Positions 11,127 through 22,294 of a stretch of 64,000 bases of DNA are shown here, one piece after another. Below the pieces are notes generated by a model. The model ran no database searches and was not told the DNA's origin. It saw only the letters and a program-made list of their open reading frames with translations. Numbering within the stretch: position 1 is the stretch's first letter; the number at the start of each line of letters is the position of its first letter. Both the position numbers and the translations under genes were made by a program. This DNA is from Saururus chinensis (lineage: Eukaryota; Streptophyta; Magnoliopsida; Piperales; Saururaceae): the NCBI GenBank assembly GCA_035235625.1, contig CP141145.1, forward strand, positions 23,190,563-23,254,562, given 5' to 3'.

Positions 11127-11698
11127 CCTAACTGTAATGAAAAATCAGGGCCAGGAGGGCCATGGGCCCTGCCAGCTCCCTGACAAAATATAGAAACTTT
11201 GTTGCCATGGAGAATCCTTTCAAGCCACAATTGCAAAAGACATGTAAATATTAATAAAAAAGAAAAAAAAATACAAAAGGTAACCTAAAGGTCCATGGTA
11301 CTTAATATTCACAAGGGAAGCATTTTTAAAAAGCTCCACTATAAGAATGAGCCGTGCACCCATAAAATATTGTTAATTAAGATTGACACCGCACACGCTA
11401 ACATATGTTAACACTAAGAGTAATGGTACCAGATAAATGCTAGCAAATCCCATCAGTTAAAAAAAGTTAAGATTTCCATGCGCCAAAATGACTTAGACAG
11501 CAGCGTTGAACTCTTTTTCTAATGTTCTAGAGTAATGAACCACGCATAAAAGATATAAAAAAAGCCATTCTGATACAATAGTTAATCGTACAAGGCTCCA
11601 ACTATGCCAATCACCTTTCATTAACAATTTAGTTTAACCAAACACCTGCCACATGGAATCAACATCCTGTGGTTCTAACATTCCCCGCAATATACTCT
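11127..11698. other. Intergenic and 3' UTR of the U5-40K gene
   Basis: No gene was recognised. The sequence nearest 11698 should be the 3' UTR of the minus-strand U5-40K gene. No clear AATAAA signal is seen for that strand in the first 300 bp. Confidence 0.45.
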
Positions 11699-12721
11699 TT
11701 AAAGCTCTCCAAGATAAATTTGTTTGTCACTACTGCAAGATCCAAGAATAGGTTCAGTGGGATGGAAAACACACTCGTTCACAGAACCTGTATGACCTGG
11801 AAGTTTATACAATATGCGCCTTGAGGTCGTGTCCCATATGTAAACCATTCGATCTGCACTTCCTGCTGTAACTTTGCTTCCATCAGGGGACCAAGCACAT
11901 TTCAACAAGTTCTTCTCAAAGTTATGCTGATGTCCAGTCAAAATCTTAACACACCGGTTTTGTGGGGCATAGGGACGCATGTCCCAAATTCGAAGAGAAC
12001 AATCCATTGAGTTGGTCAAGAGATAAGAACCATCAGGACTTAACTGCATGCTAGTTATCATGTCTGCATGGCCCTGCAGAGTCATTATAACCTCTTTCCG
12101 CCTCACATCCCACACTTTCACGTCATTGTCTATTCCTCCAGTGAAGATTTTATCTGATGCATCAGAAAAACTGACAGCTGTGACTTGATACTTATCAGGG
12201 AATGTCTGGACAGCACCTCGTAGGCGAAGATCCCATTGCTTTGCCGTTCCATCATCGGACCCACTGACAACAAATGGTTGACCCCGTCGTGAAAGGCAGC
12301 AGGAGTTAACGAATGATGAGTGCTCTGCCATTTTTTTAATTTGCTTTCCTGTTTCAACATCCCATGCCCTTAAGGTCTTGTCCGGACTGGCTGACACTAT
12401 CTGGGTTCCATCAGGCGTCCATTGCAAGTCCAAGATAGCATTTTTGTGCCCTTTTAGCACCATAAAATTTTTGCACTCTCCATGAACGTACCAGAGAAAT
12501 ATTTCTTTGTCATGGGAGCCAGATGCAACGATTGTCCCTGCTGGATTGAATTTCATGGTGTAAATAGAACTTTGGTGGCCAGTCAGTAGCATGATTGGTG
12601 CTTCCAGGCTAGATGTCCGCTGTTTTCCATTTGGTCCAGGTTGACCAAAATAAGAAAAATTAGACAACTCCATTCCTGGCCTTGGACCAGTTGCAACACC
12701 TTCCCTTGACACAGAAAGCAT
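11699..12721 (-). CDS. SNRNP40: U5 snRNP 40 kDa protein (WD40 repeat, SNRNP40 homologue)
   Basis: An uninterrupted 340-residue frame in the family's usual size range of about 340-360 residues. A charged N-terminal tail (about residues 1-40, with PGMELSNF) is followed by seven WD40 repeats: LLTGHQSSIYTMKF (residue 45 on), VLKGHKNAILDLQW, MAEHSSFVNSCCL, QVTAVSFSDASDK, LQGHADMITSMQLS, LTGHQHNFEKNLLKCAW, and LPGHTGSVNECVFH. The repeats mostly end in the usual WD/IWD positions, and the last ends SSDKQIYLGEL and stop, as is typical of this family. In known spliceosomes this propeller sits in the U5 snRNP with PRP8 and the BRR2 and SNU114 homologues in the nucleus. The start is the first methionine and lies 58 bp after a strong minus-strand acceptor, so the coding part is a single exon preceded by a leader intron. 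The intact frame and the leader intron argue against a processed pseudogene. Confidence 0.95.
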   Translation of the reverse strand: MLSVSREGVATGPRPGMELSNFSYFGQPGPNGKQRTSSLEAPIMLLTGHQSSIYTMKFNPAGTIVASGSHDKEIFLWYVHGECKNFMVLKGHKNAILDLQWTPDGTQIVSASPDKTLRAWDVETGKQIKKMAEHSSFVNSCCLSRRGQPFVVSGSDDGTAKQWDLRLRGAVQTFPDKYQVTAVSFSDASDKIFTGGIDNDVKVWDVRRKEVIMTLQGHADMITSMQLSPDGSYLLTNSMDCSLRIWDMRPYAPQNRCVKILTGHQHNFEKNLLKCAWSPDGSKVTAGSADRMVYIWDTTSRRILYKLPGHTGSVNECVFHPTEPILGSCSSDKQIYLGEL

Positions 12722-12779
12722 CTTTGCACTGCACCTTAATGCTCACAGATAGATGCAGCAATTTATCTTGTTCAATGAT
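12722..12779 (-). other. 5' UTR of the U5-40K gene, exon 2 part
   Basis: On the minus strand a T-rich tract ends GGTTTTAG at 12780, a canonical acceptor. The 58 bases between it and the ATG contain no in-frame upstream ATG. The site is inferred from sequence only. Confidence 0.6.
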
Positions 12780-15092
12780 CTAAAACCAAAAAAAAAAGGT
12801 GGTAAAATAAAAGACACAAAGACATGCTAAAAGTTTCAGAATGTGATACCAATTAAAAAATGATAAGAATCCGCACAGCAAGCAGTTTAACTCCCAAACA
12901 GTGCAGAAGTATCAGCTTCAACAAATAGCATTATGGATCAAGTCATTATAAAACGAAAGTATGGTCAGAAGAACAATCAATATCCTTTTAATGGTTGAAT
13001 AGTGATCAGCTAGGACGTAAATAATGCATTGGATCGAACTCTTATACAAATATATTACAAAATAAACCAAAATCAATTTATCTAGCAAGAATAAAAATCA
13101 GCAGTGTAAGTGAACAATCATGACCTCCAACTAACATGCTTCCAAATTTAACCACACAAAATTACAGTCATTGATAAAATATAATTTCCATATCTACATC
13201 TTTTGAAAGAAGCCTAAGACCAGAAATTAACTACTTCTCTGTGGTGCTCAAAAACTATAAACAACAGTGGCCAACACCAGGTATCACTTTTGAACCAAAA
13301 CAACTCACTACAACTGTTGGGACGACCGTTCACAAAATGACAAAAAACCTTGCACAGTTCAGCAAGTGTGTTCCATTAAGCAGAGCCTATAATCTTCTTG
13401 CACCTCCTTCTCTCAACACCTTACACTCACACACAATTACAGATGTTCACACCCCTACGTACACAGCTTATTTTTGAAAACCAACAGGATTTTGAAAAGA
13501 AAACAATAAGGCCAAATTGCCAACATAAGTCTTCAAATGAAACTGTTCAGGTAAAAATTTTCTTCGAGAAATAACTATATTTACAGGGTGCAGAGACTTA
13601 ACCCAAAAACCGCTCGCACTGCCCAACCATGCGACTGTCGGCTAAACCAATGCGACATGAATTTCCTTCTAATATATAAATCTCTGAGCAAATATAAAAA
13701 AAATTGAAGGAAAGGATTGCCAAAAGAAGTAGCTACGCTAACGAATGAATAAGACTTATAGATGGCCCTGCATACATAGAATAGCTAAATTGCAATTTCA
13801 TCAATTCCAAGTACTACATATACAATCAACAACCTCATTCATCTCTAGCATTCAGAATTCAGTTTTTCAGAACCACTCACATATGTTTAGTTTTGATTGT
13901 TTATTTCCAGTGAAAAATAGAAACTTTCCCACAGCCTAAAAAACGCAACGAGAAATATAATCCCTACAAACAATGTGAACAACCAGACTAGAAGCATAAG
14001 AAAATACTGATTTTATGATTGAGATACATTGATAACATTGCAAATTTTAAGCAAAGTTTTCCATATCAGACAAAGAACAGTTGCCTCATATAATTCCCCC
14101 TAACAGAAAACTCTGACCTAATAATGCTCACCATGTTCCTAAGTCCTGACCGTGCCTATAAAATCTATTTATACAAAGTTTGCAAGTTGGGTTAATAGGT
14201 CAAGTTGGTTGGGGAGCATATAACAGGTCTACACAATAAATAAAAAATTCAGGAATAATAAAATTGAATGCTTTTATTTATTCCGAGTATTACATATACA
14301 ATCAAGAACCAATCAACAAGTTTCGTTTTGCTTGTTTATGTCCATTTCCGGTGACAAAAGAAACTTTCACACTAACGACACGAAACAAGGAATATAATCC
14401 TGACAAACAAAATGAACAGCCCATCTAGCTAGCGACACAATACAAGGAATTCACAAACTAAGTCAAAACGGAGCAAAAATCAGCAGTTATCTTACACCGT
14501 ATAACCAAAACCCTCACTATTTTATCCCTTGTAATTTAGGCTTTATTGTTTTAAACCCTGAACACAGCATTGTAAGATAAAATCTAAGGATCTCTCAAAT
14601 CTCCATTAGGGAAATAAATAACTACGCTAAAGAATAAAGCCTATAGATAACCCTGTATCCATAGAATGGCTAAATCATGATTTTATCAATTCCACATATT
14701 ACATATACAACGAACAACCTCATTCATCTCTAGCAATCAGAATTCATTTTTTTTCAGAAACAATGACACAAGTTTCGTTTTGATTAAAGAAACTTTCCCT
14801 GCCTAACAATACGCAACCTGCAACCAATGTACACAATCCGACTAGCAACACAAAACAAGGAATTCATAAACCCTGTCAAAATGAGCAAATACAGCAGTTA
14901 TCTTACAACATATAATCAAAACCCTTTGCCATTTTACCCCGTACAATTTAGGGTTTATTGCTTTAAACCCTGAATACAGACTGAAGAGATAAGCCCTAAG
15001 AACGTCTCATGTCCAAGAACCATGTGCAAAACAACAGATTGGGGTCGTTACTTGTAAATCAGAAACGAAAAGAGACAGCGACTTCCAAGTAC
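12780..15092 (-). other. Leader intron of the U5-40K gene, built of repeated modules
   Basis: Predicted from the donor TATTCAG|GTACTTGG (15093/15092) and the acceptor at 12780, about 2.3 kb. It contains at least three copies of a 300-550 bp module (about 13790-14060, 14280-14570, 14690-14990), plus sequence matching 5400-5900. Shared strings are 'caattccaagtattacatatacaatca', 'ctagcattcagaattca' and 'aaccctcactattttatccc'. The sequence is AT-rich, without coding potential. Confidence 0.6.
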
Positions 15093-15260
15093 CTGAATAT
15101 GCGCCGGGTTGATGTGTGTCCCGGTTCTTCAGCTTCTTGGTGGTGGCGCTCTAAGTCACACAGTCCCCCCGACGGTCGAACCAGCAAGGAGGCCAAGGCC
15201 GAAAAGCTTTGTGTCTGGGTGCTCGCACTGACTCGTGGATCTAAAGTTGAAGATGAACTG
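15093..15260 (-). other. Noncoding first exon (leader copy L1) of the U5-40K gene
   Basis: On the minus strand this GC-richer block ends with a good donor and lies just below the TGGGCC boxes. Copies L2 and L3 at 6785-7050 and 3715-3975 conserve its outline. The exact transcription start cannot be read from sequence. Confidence 0.5.
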
Positions 15261-16054
15261 GCCTGGCTCCGAGCGAATGGGCCAATTTAACTAGCCCATG
15301 GCCTGATGGGCCAATTCATTGAGACAAATGGAGACTTTCTTCCACGCTGCTCTTCCTTCCCCGTCTAAATACCTCCTTAGTGGGGTTTTTTACTCTCTTT
15401 TCTATTTGTCCCCCTTTATTCTTTCTCTATTACCCAATGCATATTCTTTTTCTTCTTTATTCTTCCTTTGGCACCAGCTGTGTATTAGTGGCCATGCTAA
15501 TGATGATAGCATCGACACTGTTATGACAAGTTTTTGAGTGATTTGGGAAACCAAAGCAATTTTTGTTATTTCTCTCTTAATCATCAGCATGACCACTAAC
15601 ACGTCAGTGATGATGTTAGTGGAAGGTAAAAAATAACAGTGTTGACATTAACAAGGATTAATATATTGGTGTTTATATGGTCAGTCACGGGTAGTGAAGT
15701 TGAAATGTTAGTGTGGCATCAACGAGGGAGGTTTATTCATAACCTACACACTATTAGTGGGGGTTCGACGTGTTAGTGGGATGTCGATGAGCATCGGTGA
15801 TTGGGTTGACACATTGGTGTGCTTAACAATGATATGTCAATAATAAGTAAACTTAAGCATGAATCATGATATTGTTTATGTTGTTTGAGTACTATAATGA
15901 CATAGTTTTTAATGTATTCAAATGCATGTGTGGATGATGTTGAGCATGTTTGAGTTTGGGTAAATGATCTATTTGTATGTACGAATCTTTGTAGTGTTGG
16001 ATTGTACACAAATTGATGATATTCGACACTTTGAGGATAAGAGATCCTAGCGTC
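15242..16054. repeat. Segmental duplication, right copy (partner 1-821)
   Basis: It is colinear with 1-821, with scattered substitutions and short indels such as the 'taaacttaag' insertion near 15850. The duplication carries the promoter boxes and 0.7 kb of noncoding flank and runs into the palindrome MITE. Confidence 0.9.
15265..15330 (-). promoter_or_regulatory. Site II-like promoter boxes upstream of U5-40K
   Basis: TGGGCC occurs at 15278-15283 and 15307-15312, with an inverted GCCCA at 15295-15299, all within about 45 bp. TGGGCY boxes in this arrangement are known TCP-binding promoter elements of plant housekeeping genes. The same cluster is duplicated at 15-105. Confidence 0.55.
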
Positions 16055-16360
16055 TACAAGTGCTCATGGATATCCATTATCCATATATCCGTTCATATTC
16101 ACATCCATTTTAATGTAGAACAAATAATTTTTTGGTCTGGGGTAGACACAGATGTAGAAATGGATCAAGCTTTTTGTTCGCCATAATAGGGGGCTATGAA
16201 TGTAGACATACCCTTACCCTACACTCCCTTAAATATTAGTAGTAATGATTACTAACTACTAAAAAATATGAAATTCAGTACTTATGTAACATCTTAAGAT
16301 AGTCCTAACATGCTACATAGGTACTTAACATGCTACATAGCAATCCTAACATGTTACATA

Positions 16361-17647
16361 TGTCAAGCCCTGACACATACACACTTGACCCAAACCCGGT
16401 CTAAGAGAGCGAGATAAGATGCGACGAAGCAAAAGATTAACCCAAAAGGGATCTTATCAATGTATACAGAATGTGACCTTTGTGGAAAAGTAAATAACAG
16501 AAGGAAAAATAGATAAAAATTAAATCTCACTTAATCATAATTGAACTTACATCAACACATAAAGCAAATAGTTATAAGCCATAAGGCTACATCAAGTCTA
16601 AAGTCAACATGACCAAAAGTCTAAGCCTTCACAAGGTTATCCAAGGTATGAACCAAAGTCAAGTCTAATATTAACATAACATGTAATATAAGTCTAAAAG
16701 AACCCAAGCATCTAGCCCCTCTCATGGCGCATGCCCATCCTCAAGTTTGACATATAATCCATCTAGAGCATTTATATGATACAACATACAACTCTAAAAC
16801 AAAATTACAAAACAAAGAGGGGTGAGCTTAGCTCAGTAAGGGTTTTAAAACGAAACATAAGCTCATGATAACACCACATATATTCTTCCCATAGAATTAT
16901 TTAAACATGTATCACATATTATCTACACTTGTGCATCACGATTTAAATCACATTTCATATTCACATACACACCACCTATGCATATAATTGGCTCATTCAT
17001 AATTCATAACACACATGCACAACCTTTGTAATCATTTAAGTTTTATAGTTTTCACATCCTGAATGATCAAGTATCAACATTCACATTCACCCTGCATAAT
17101 GAAGTGGATCAAACTATATTCTATCTTGCATGTTCAAGTGTAATTATTTTGTATACATCTTGTGTAGACATAAGCATCATTGTTCTTATACAACTTGTAT
17201 CAATGAATATTATAATCCATATACATGCATAAATAATCCAGTAAATATCACACAATAAAGAAAACAATTCTGTTTATTATAACCGAAGCACAAGTAGACC
17301 TGCTCACCTTAAAAATCCTAAAAGAAATTTCTAACTTCTAGAAATGAAAAGTAGAGCAGTTTAGGTAAATCCTTAACAAGGAAATTACTCATTGGTAAGC
17401 GAGTGCACACAAACAAACCAACCTAGATTTTCAAGTCCAGAAAGACTCATTAATTTAACTCATTATAGCATTATGCACATCTCACCCAAGGAGGAAACTT
17501 GTCCTCAAAAGGATGTAAAACCTCTTCCAATGGATGAAAAACCACATCATTTGGATGTAAAACCAATTTAATAAACCTCTGATGTGGCTAATCTGAAAAA
17601 CTATGACACTCAATTGATTAATCACAGTTAAACACGAATAATCTTCA

Positions 17648-17686
<39 letters not shown>

Positions 17687-19376
17687 GTGTGTGTGTTATT
17701 TTCATAATGCATGCGACATAATACATACATGGGCAATGTTTAATAGATATAAGCTTAGGTAAACATACCTCAATCAATCTTAAATGTACAGAACATAATC
17801 CATTTATGACAAATAAAAATTATATAAGCATGAGTAAGAGATTCATGGTCATGTACTTAATTGAGGTAAACATAATTGAAACATAACTCATTTGTAATTA
17901 AATTGATAAGTGCAAGCATTCATATACTCGCATAAGCTATTGGAATCATGAAGTAAAGAAGAAGAAATAACCAAATTACATATTTAATCAAGTAGAACAT
18001 CATACTAAGCTTAAACATACATACTCATATCTATAATTAAGCTAAAACACATATGTCATACTCCATATAATATTAATATGACATGTGTAAAAAATTCTAG
18101 CTCATTATGGTTATAATATATGAAATCATGAGAAAGGATGAAGAAACAATCAAAATTTACAAAAATAAACATGTACTAAAATGATTGTGTAGCCATTCGA
18201 ATGACAATACACAAATTCAATTTCTTGTATGGCCGTTCGAATGACCAAATAGCCCGTTCAAATGGCCAGCTATTTGAATGGCCTATTAGCTTGTTTGAAC
18301 TATCAGAATAGTTCACTTTTCTAGTTCATCTTTTCTCTCTCAAAAACCGTAGCAAAAGCATTATGAAATTTTATATAAATTCCTAAAATATTATATAATT
18401 AATACTTAAGCCTAAAATATGATGGATCTAACAATTTTCATACTTAAACATACAAAATAATAATAAATAACATATTTTGAAGGAATCACCATGACCCATC
18501 AAGATGCTTCAAAAGCTAAAATAAAGCCACAATAGTGGTATAATAAGCAAGAAAACCTCTTAAGGTAATAAGCCCTTACCTCTATTCAACTTTTGAATCC
18601 CTTGAATAGACTTCAACTTCAAGAGATACTACCCAAAAATTAAGGCTTTTGGTTAGTCCTAATCAAAGCCTAGTTAATAGACTCAAATCAATATCGAAAT
18701 AATAGATTAAACACTTCCTTAGGTTAAAATTGAAAATCACATAGATTAGGGTTCTAATTCGAAATTAAAAAAAAAAACTTAAAGAAAAAAGCTAAGAATC
18801 CAAATAGGAGAAGTGAAAGATGAGATGATTAAGACAAAAGTCGAAAGGATTAATGTGTGATTAGGGAAAAATCTTACCATAAGATGGGTTTCTCCTTTGG
18901 AAAATGAGGGGAGAGCCCTAGCCTTCCTCTTAATCCTCAGCCCTTCCCCAATTGGGAGTGGGATAGGATTTTTCCTTTTATAATAAGTGGATCGTGGGTT
19001 AGGAATTAAATTATTGGGTTAAAAAATAGGTAAATAGACCTTAAGTGACCCTTTAAGTGCACATTTGACCTAAAAATAAATTTAATCGCACCCAAACCCA
19101 CTAGAAGGTTAGCGGCTAAAAAGGGTAGCACGCCATCTGATATAGACATGGGTCCCACGGTAGGGCTTGCTACTTTGATCAAGGAAAATATAAAATACCC
19201 TTAAATAGGTGAAAATTTTAGTGGATCAAGCTTGACATTAATATTCTAGACTAAAATAAAATTAAAACTTTAAGAAATTTATAATTTAACTAACCTATTA
19301 CAGGAAAAAAAATCAATTCAAACCAAAATAAACAATTTTACACAAATCAAAAGGTAATAAATTAGAAGATTTTACA
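16361..19376 (-). mobile_element. Solo LTR, Ty3/Gypsy (Tekay/Del-like), 3.0 kb
   Basis: It begins TGTCAAGCCCTGACA and ends GAAGATTTTACA, flanked by the perfect 5-bp duplication ACATA (16356-16360, 19377-19381). Related LTRs in this window end GGGGCGTGACA before a primer site, so this copy lies in minus orientation. No internal region is present, so it is a solo LTR left by LTR-LTR recombination. It contains the repeated GTTCGAAT boxes near 18190-18300 and a (TA)n run. It is younger than the MITE it splits. Confidence 0.9.
17650..17685. repeat. (TA)n microsatellite
   Basis: An uninterrupted run of about 36 bases of alternating TA, followed by a short GT run. Confidence 0.95.
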
Positions 19377-19735
19377 ACATAGGTATTGGACAACTTGAAA
19401 ACATGAATCTAGAACCTATGTAGTATGTTAGGATAGTTTTAGCATGCTACATAGGTATTGGACATCTTAAAAACATGGATCCAGTACCTATGTAGCATGT
19501 TAGGACAATTTTAACATACTACAAAGCTACTAAATTTTTTGAATTGAGATAAAATTTAGGTGTTGAAATATTTGTCTAAGTTTGACTGTATCCACAGCGA
19601 ACGGACTTAGATAAAGTATGATACAAACTAGGGCAGACACGGATGCACATGAACAAGGGATATGCAAATGGCAAACTAACACAGACAAACCTCTATTTGT
19701 GTCCATTTTTGTGTGTGAGCACTTCTACTAGTGTC

Positions 19736-20052
19736 TAGTTGGCTCCTCAAGTGAGTCATTTAGTCACAGAGATAAAATTATATGATATGAAAAAGGACCA
19801 TAATCTTTCAGTTCTGCTCCCCAAGGGTAGGAGTTATATAGAACTACTCTCTTGGCTTAGGAGTTAGGTTCGAATGGTCTAAAACATTATAAGATGATTG
19901 GTTTTGCGCAATGCAATGTAGGAGGTTTCAATCGTTATGATGGTTGAGATCTCAACTCCTTCGCTAGCGGGCAACATTTAGAAAAATTGAAGTCGATTTA
20001 TGAGTAGTCGATGGTTTGGTGAGGGAGAAAGACTCCTAGATGTAGCTACTAT
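19736..20052. other. Intergenic, no feature recognised
   Basis: It lies between the MITE target duplication and the putative LTR start. It may be part of another repeat; no open frame or known end is seen. Confidence 0.4.
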
Positions 20053-20625
20053 TGTAACAAATTACAATTTTCTAAAGTTTTGAAAATATAACCTTTTGGG
20101 CCCATGACGAGTTTTAGAGCCCAATAACTCTTTTTTATTTAAATTATTTGAGCTTTATTCTTTTAAAGTAACTTTAAGGTCTTTGATAGTGTTTTGAGAA
20201 ATGAGTATGTCGAGCCCAAGAACGTGCCAATCAGATATTGGGATCATAGACTACGACCTTGTAAAGAGAATTGCGGGTAGGTCCTACCTTAAAATACAAG
20301 ATTACATATCAATGTGGTCTTATTTCATAGGGCTCATCAATATAAGTCCATAAGTACCAAGAATGTACAAATCCGAGTCTAGGATAGGGAGTTATAATAA
20401 TTTAAATTCGTTTTAAAAAATAAATAACATACTTTTGAAATAAAATTGACATCAACAACTAATGCTAATTACTGGCATCAGTAGTTGGTGCTTGTGAAAA
20501 GGTGTCAGCATAATTGGCATTAGCAATTGATGCATGTGAACAAGTGACAATGTGCCATATAGTGCATGCCATGTGGTGCATACAGAAGATAGGCACATGG
20601 ATATGCGCCACATGGTGTGCATATG

Positions 20626-21777
20626 TGATAAGTATAATATATATGTTATTTTATTCCCATTTAATTTATTTTCTAGTATTGTTTAGAAGTTAATAAAGCT
20701 TAAATAATTAGAAATTAGTGTTAATAATGTTAGAAAATCTTGTGTGAAGTTTTGAATAATTGGCTAACATTGAAAATTTTAATGTAGGAATAGTATAGGT
20801 GATCGATCGGTCTGACAGGGTGATCAATCGGCTATGAAGAAGACATAAATCAATAGCTTTGCCTGATCAATTGGCCAAGGAGGGTGATCGATTGGTTGAA
20901 TGGCCAATTGTCAAGTTTAAGGTAGTTTTAAGTCATTTTTTAACAAAAACTCTTCCACCGACTCTTGGGTTTATATAAACACCTATGGGGATTGAAATTA
21001 AATGATTACAACCTATTTTCTAAAGAGCAAAAGAGAAAATATGGAGGAGGAGAAATCAAACACTGTCACAAAGATTCAAGAATTCAACTATGTAAAGCTA
21101 GATTTCTTATACTTAGGAGTTGATGAAGCTAGATGAATTTTAATTCTTTTTTTTAGATCTCAGTTATGAAGTATGACAATTGTATAACAAGGGTTCCTTT
21201 TTAATAAAAGGATTTTCATGTTACTTTAATTATGTGTTCATTTATTTGTCTTGTAGATGATAAATCTATGTAGTTTAAATATTTACATCAATTCTAATTT
21301 CTATGATTTAGATTAGATGGTTATGCAATAGGTTTGAATGTACAAGTGATTAATGAATTGGATGATTTAGCTAAGATAAGACAAGTCAGGTCTATAATTT
21401 GGTTTTGTGTAGATAATTTGTTCCATGTTGAATATATATTCATGCCATGAAGTTAATTATTGATTTACTCTAAGTAATTATAGCTTATAGTTGAGAATAC
21501 TTGTTCATACTCATGCTTGATTGAGATTATAGATTAAGTAGTTGCTAAGATTCTATTTGTAGATTTGATTTCTTAAGTTATTGTCATCATATTTCTCTTT
21601 CGTTTGGTTTAAGTTGGTTTACTAGATAACTTCCTTGTTTAATATTTTAAGTTTTAAGTTCTTTTAGTTTTCAATCGTCAATAAATTCTCCTCTTAGATT
21701 TAGTAATAATTTAATATGTTCTTGAGGTTTAATAACCCTTAATGCTCATCCTAGTACAATTGCCTTGTATACTTACA
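20626..21777 (+). mobile_element. Solo LTR, TGATAAGTATAAT family (Athila/Tat-type ends)
   Basis: It starts TGATAAGTATAAT and ends CTTGTATACTTACA, terminal sequences typical of Athila/Tat-class Ty3/Gypsy LTRs. A TATA box (TATATAAAC) at 20972 marks the U3/R region. A second copy is at 44097-48245. The target duplication is not clear (ATATG before, AATGG after). Confidence 0.65.
20972..20980 (+). promoter_or_regulatory. LTR TATA box
   Basis: TATATAAAC followed by 'acctatgggg' is conserved in the second copy at about 47273, which fits the promoter of this LTR family. Confidence 0.5.
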
Positions 21778-22294
21778 AATGGTGTAATTATAAACAATCA
21801 ATCTACTGGACGTCCTCCCCTTTAAAAATGGGAAGGGCTTCTTCATATTTTTTCACTCCCATTTTTATTTTGGAGTGTTTCCCCATCTTTAAACATTCTT
21901 TTCTCTATTTCAGAGCCTTTTTAAACCAGTTTAGCCCATTTAAAAAGTGATCCTAGTTAAATCGAGGGTACTCTATGTTGCGGGACAGTCAAATTTGTGA
22001 GATAACTATCATATAGAGGGGAACATCCTAGGGTAAGGGGAGACTACTTCGCTTCCTCTTACTTATGTCTCCATCTCGAAGCCTTATTTTCTTTGTTAAT
22101 TGAGGGTGCTCTACATACTGAGAAAGTGAGTTTTGAGAGATAACTACCCTAGAGAAGAAAAAGTCCTAGAGTGAGGAATGTTTTGTTTGTCACCTAATAG
22201 CTTCAATGAGAGAAAGTTTTATGGCGAGGGGAGGCTCTGCCCACAGCCTCTAAGCCTTCAAGGAAACAAAATTCCGAGGCTAGGGGAGACTATG

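Larger units (their letters stand above)
16055..19727. mobile_element. Palindrome-array hAT-type MITE, copy 2 (split by a solo LTR)
   Basis: The ends TACAAGTGCTCA and TGAGCACTTCTA form inverted repeats. They are flanked by CTAGCGTC (16047-16054) and CTAGTGTC (19728-19735), an 8-bp target duplication with one mismatch. Without the nested LTR the element is about 0.66 kb, close to copy 1. The palindrome array is at about 16278-16360 and 19377-19530. Confidence 0.8.

Noticed and set aside
11699-12721. Processed pseudogene of the U5-40K gene (intronless frame)
   Set aside because: The frame is intact over the whole family length, there is a good leader-intron acceptor just upstream and a promoter-like module beyond, and no poly-A tail or target duplication is seen.
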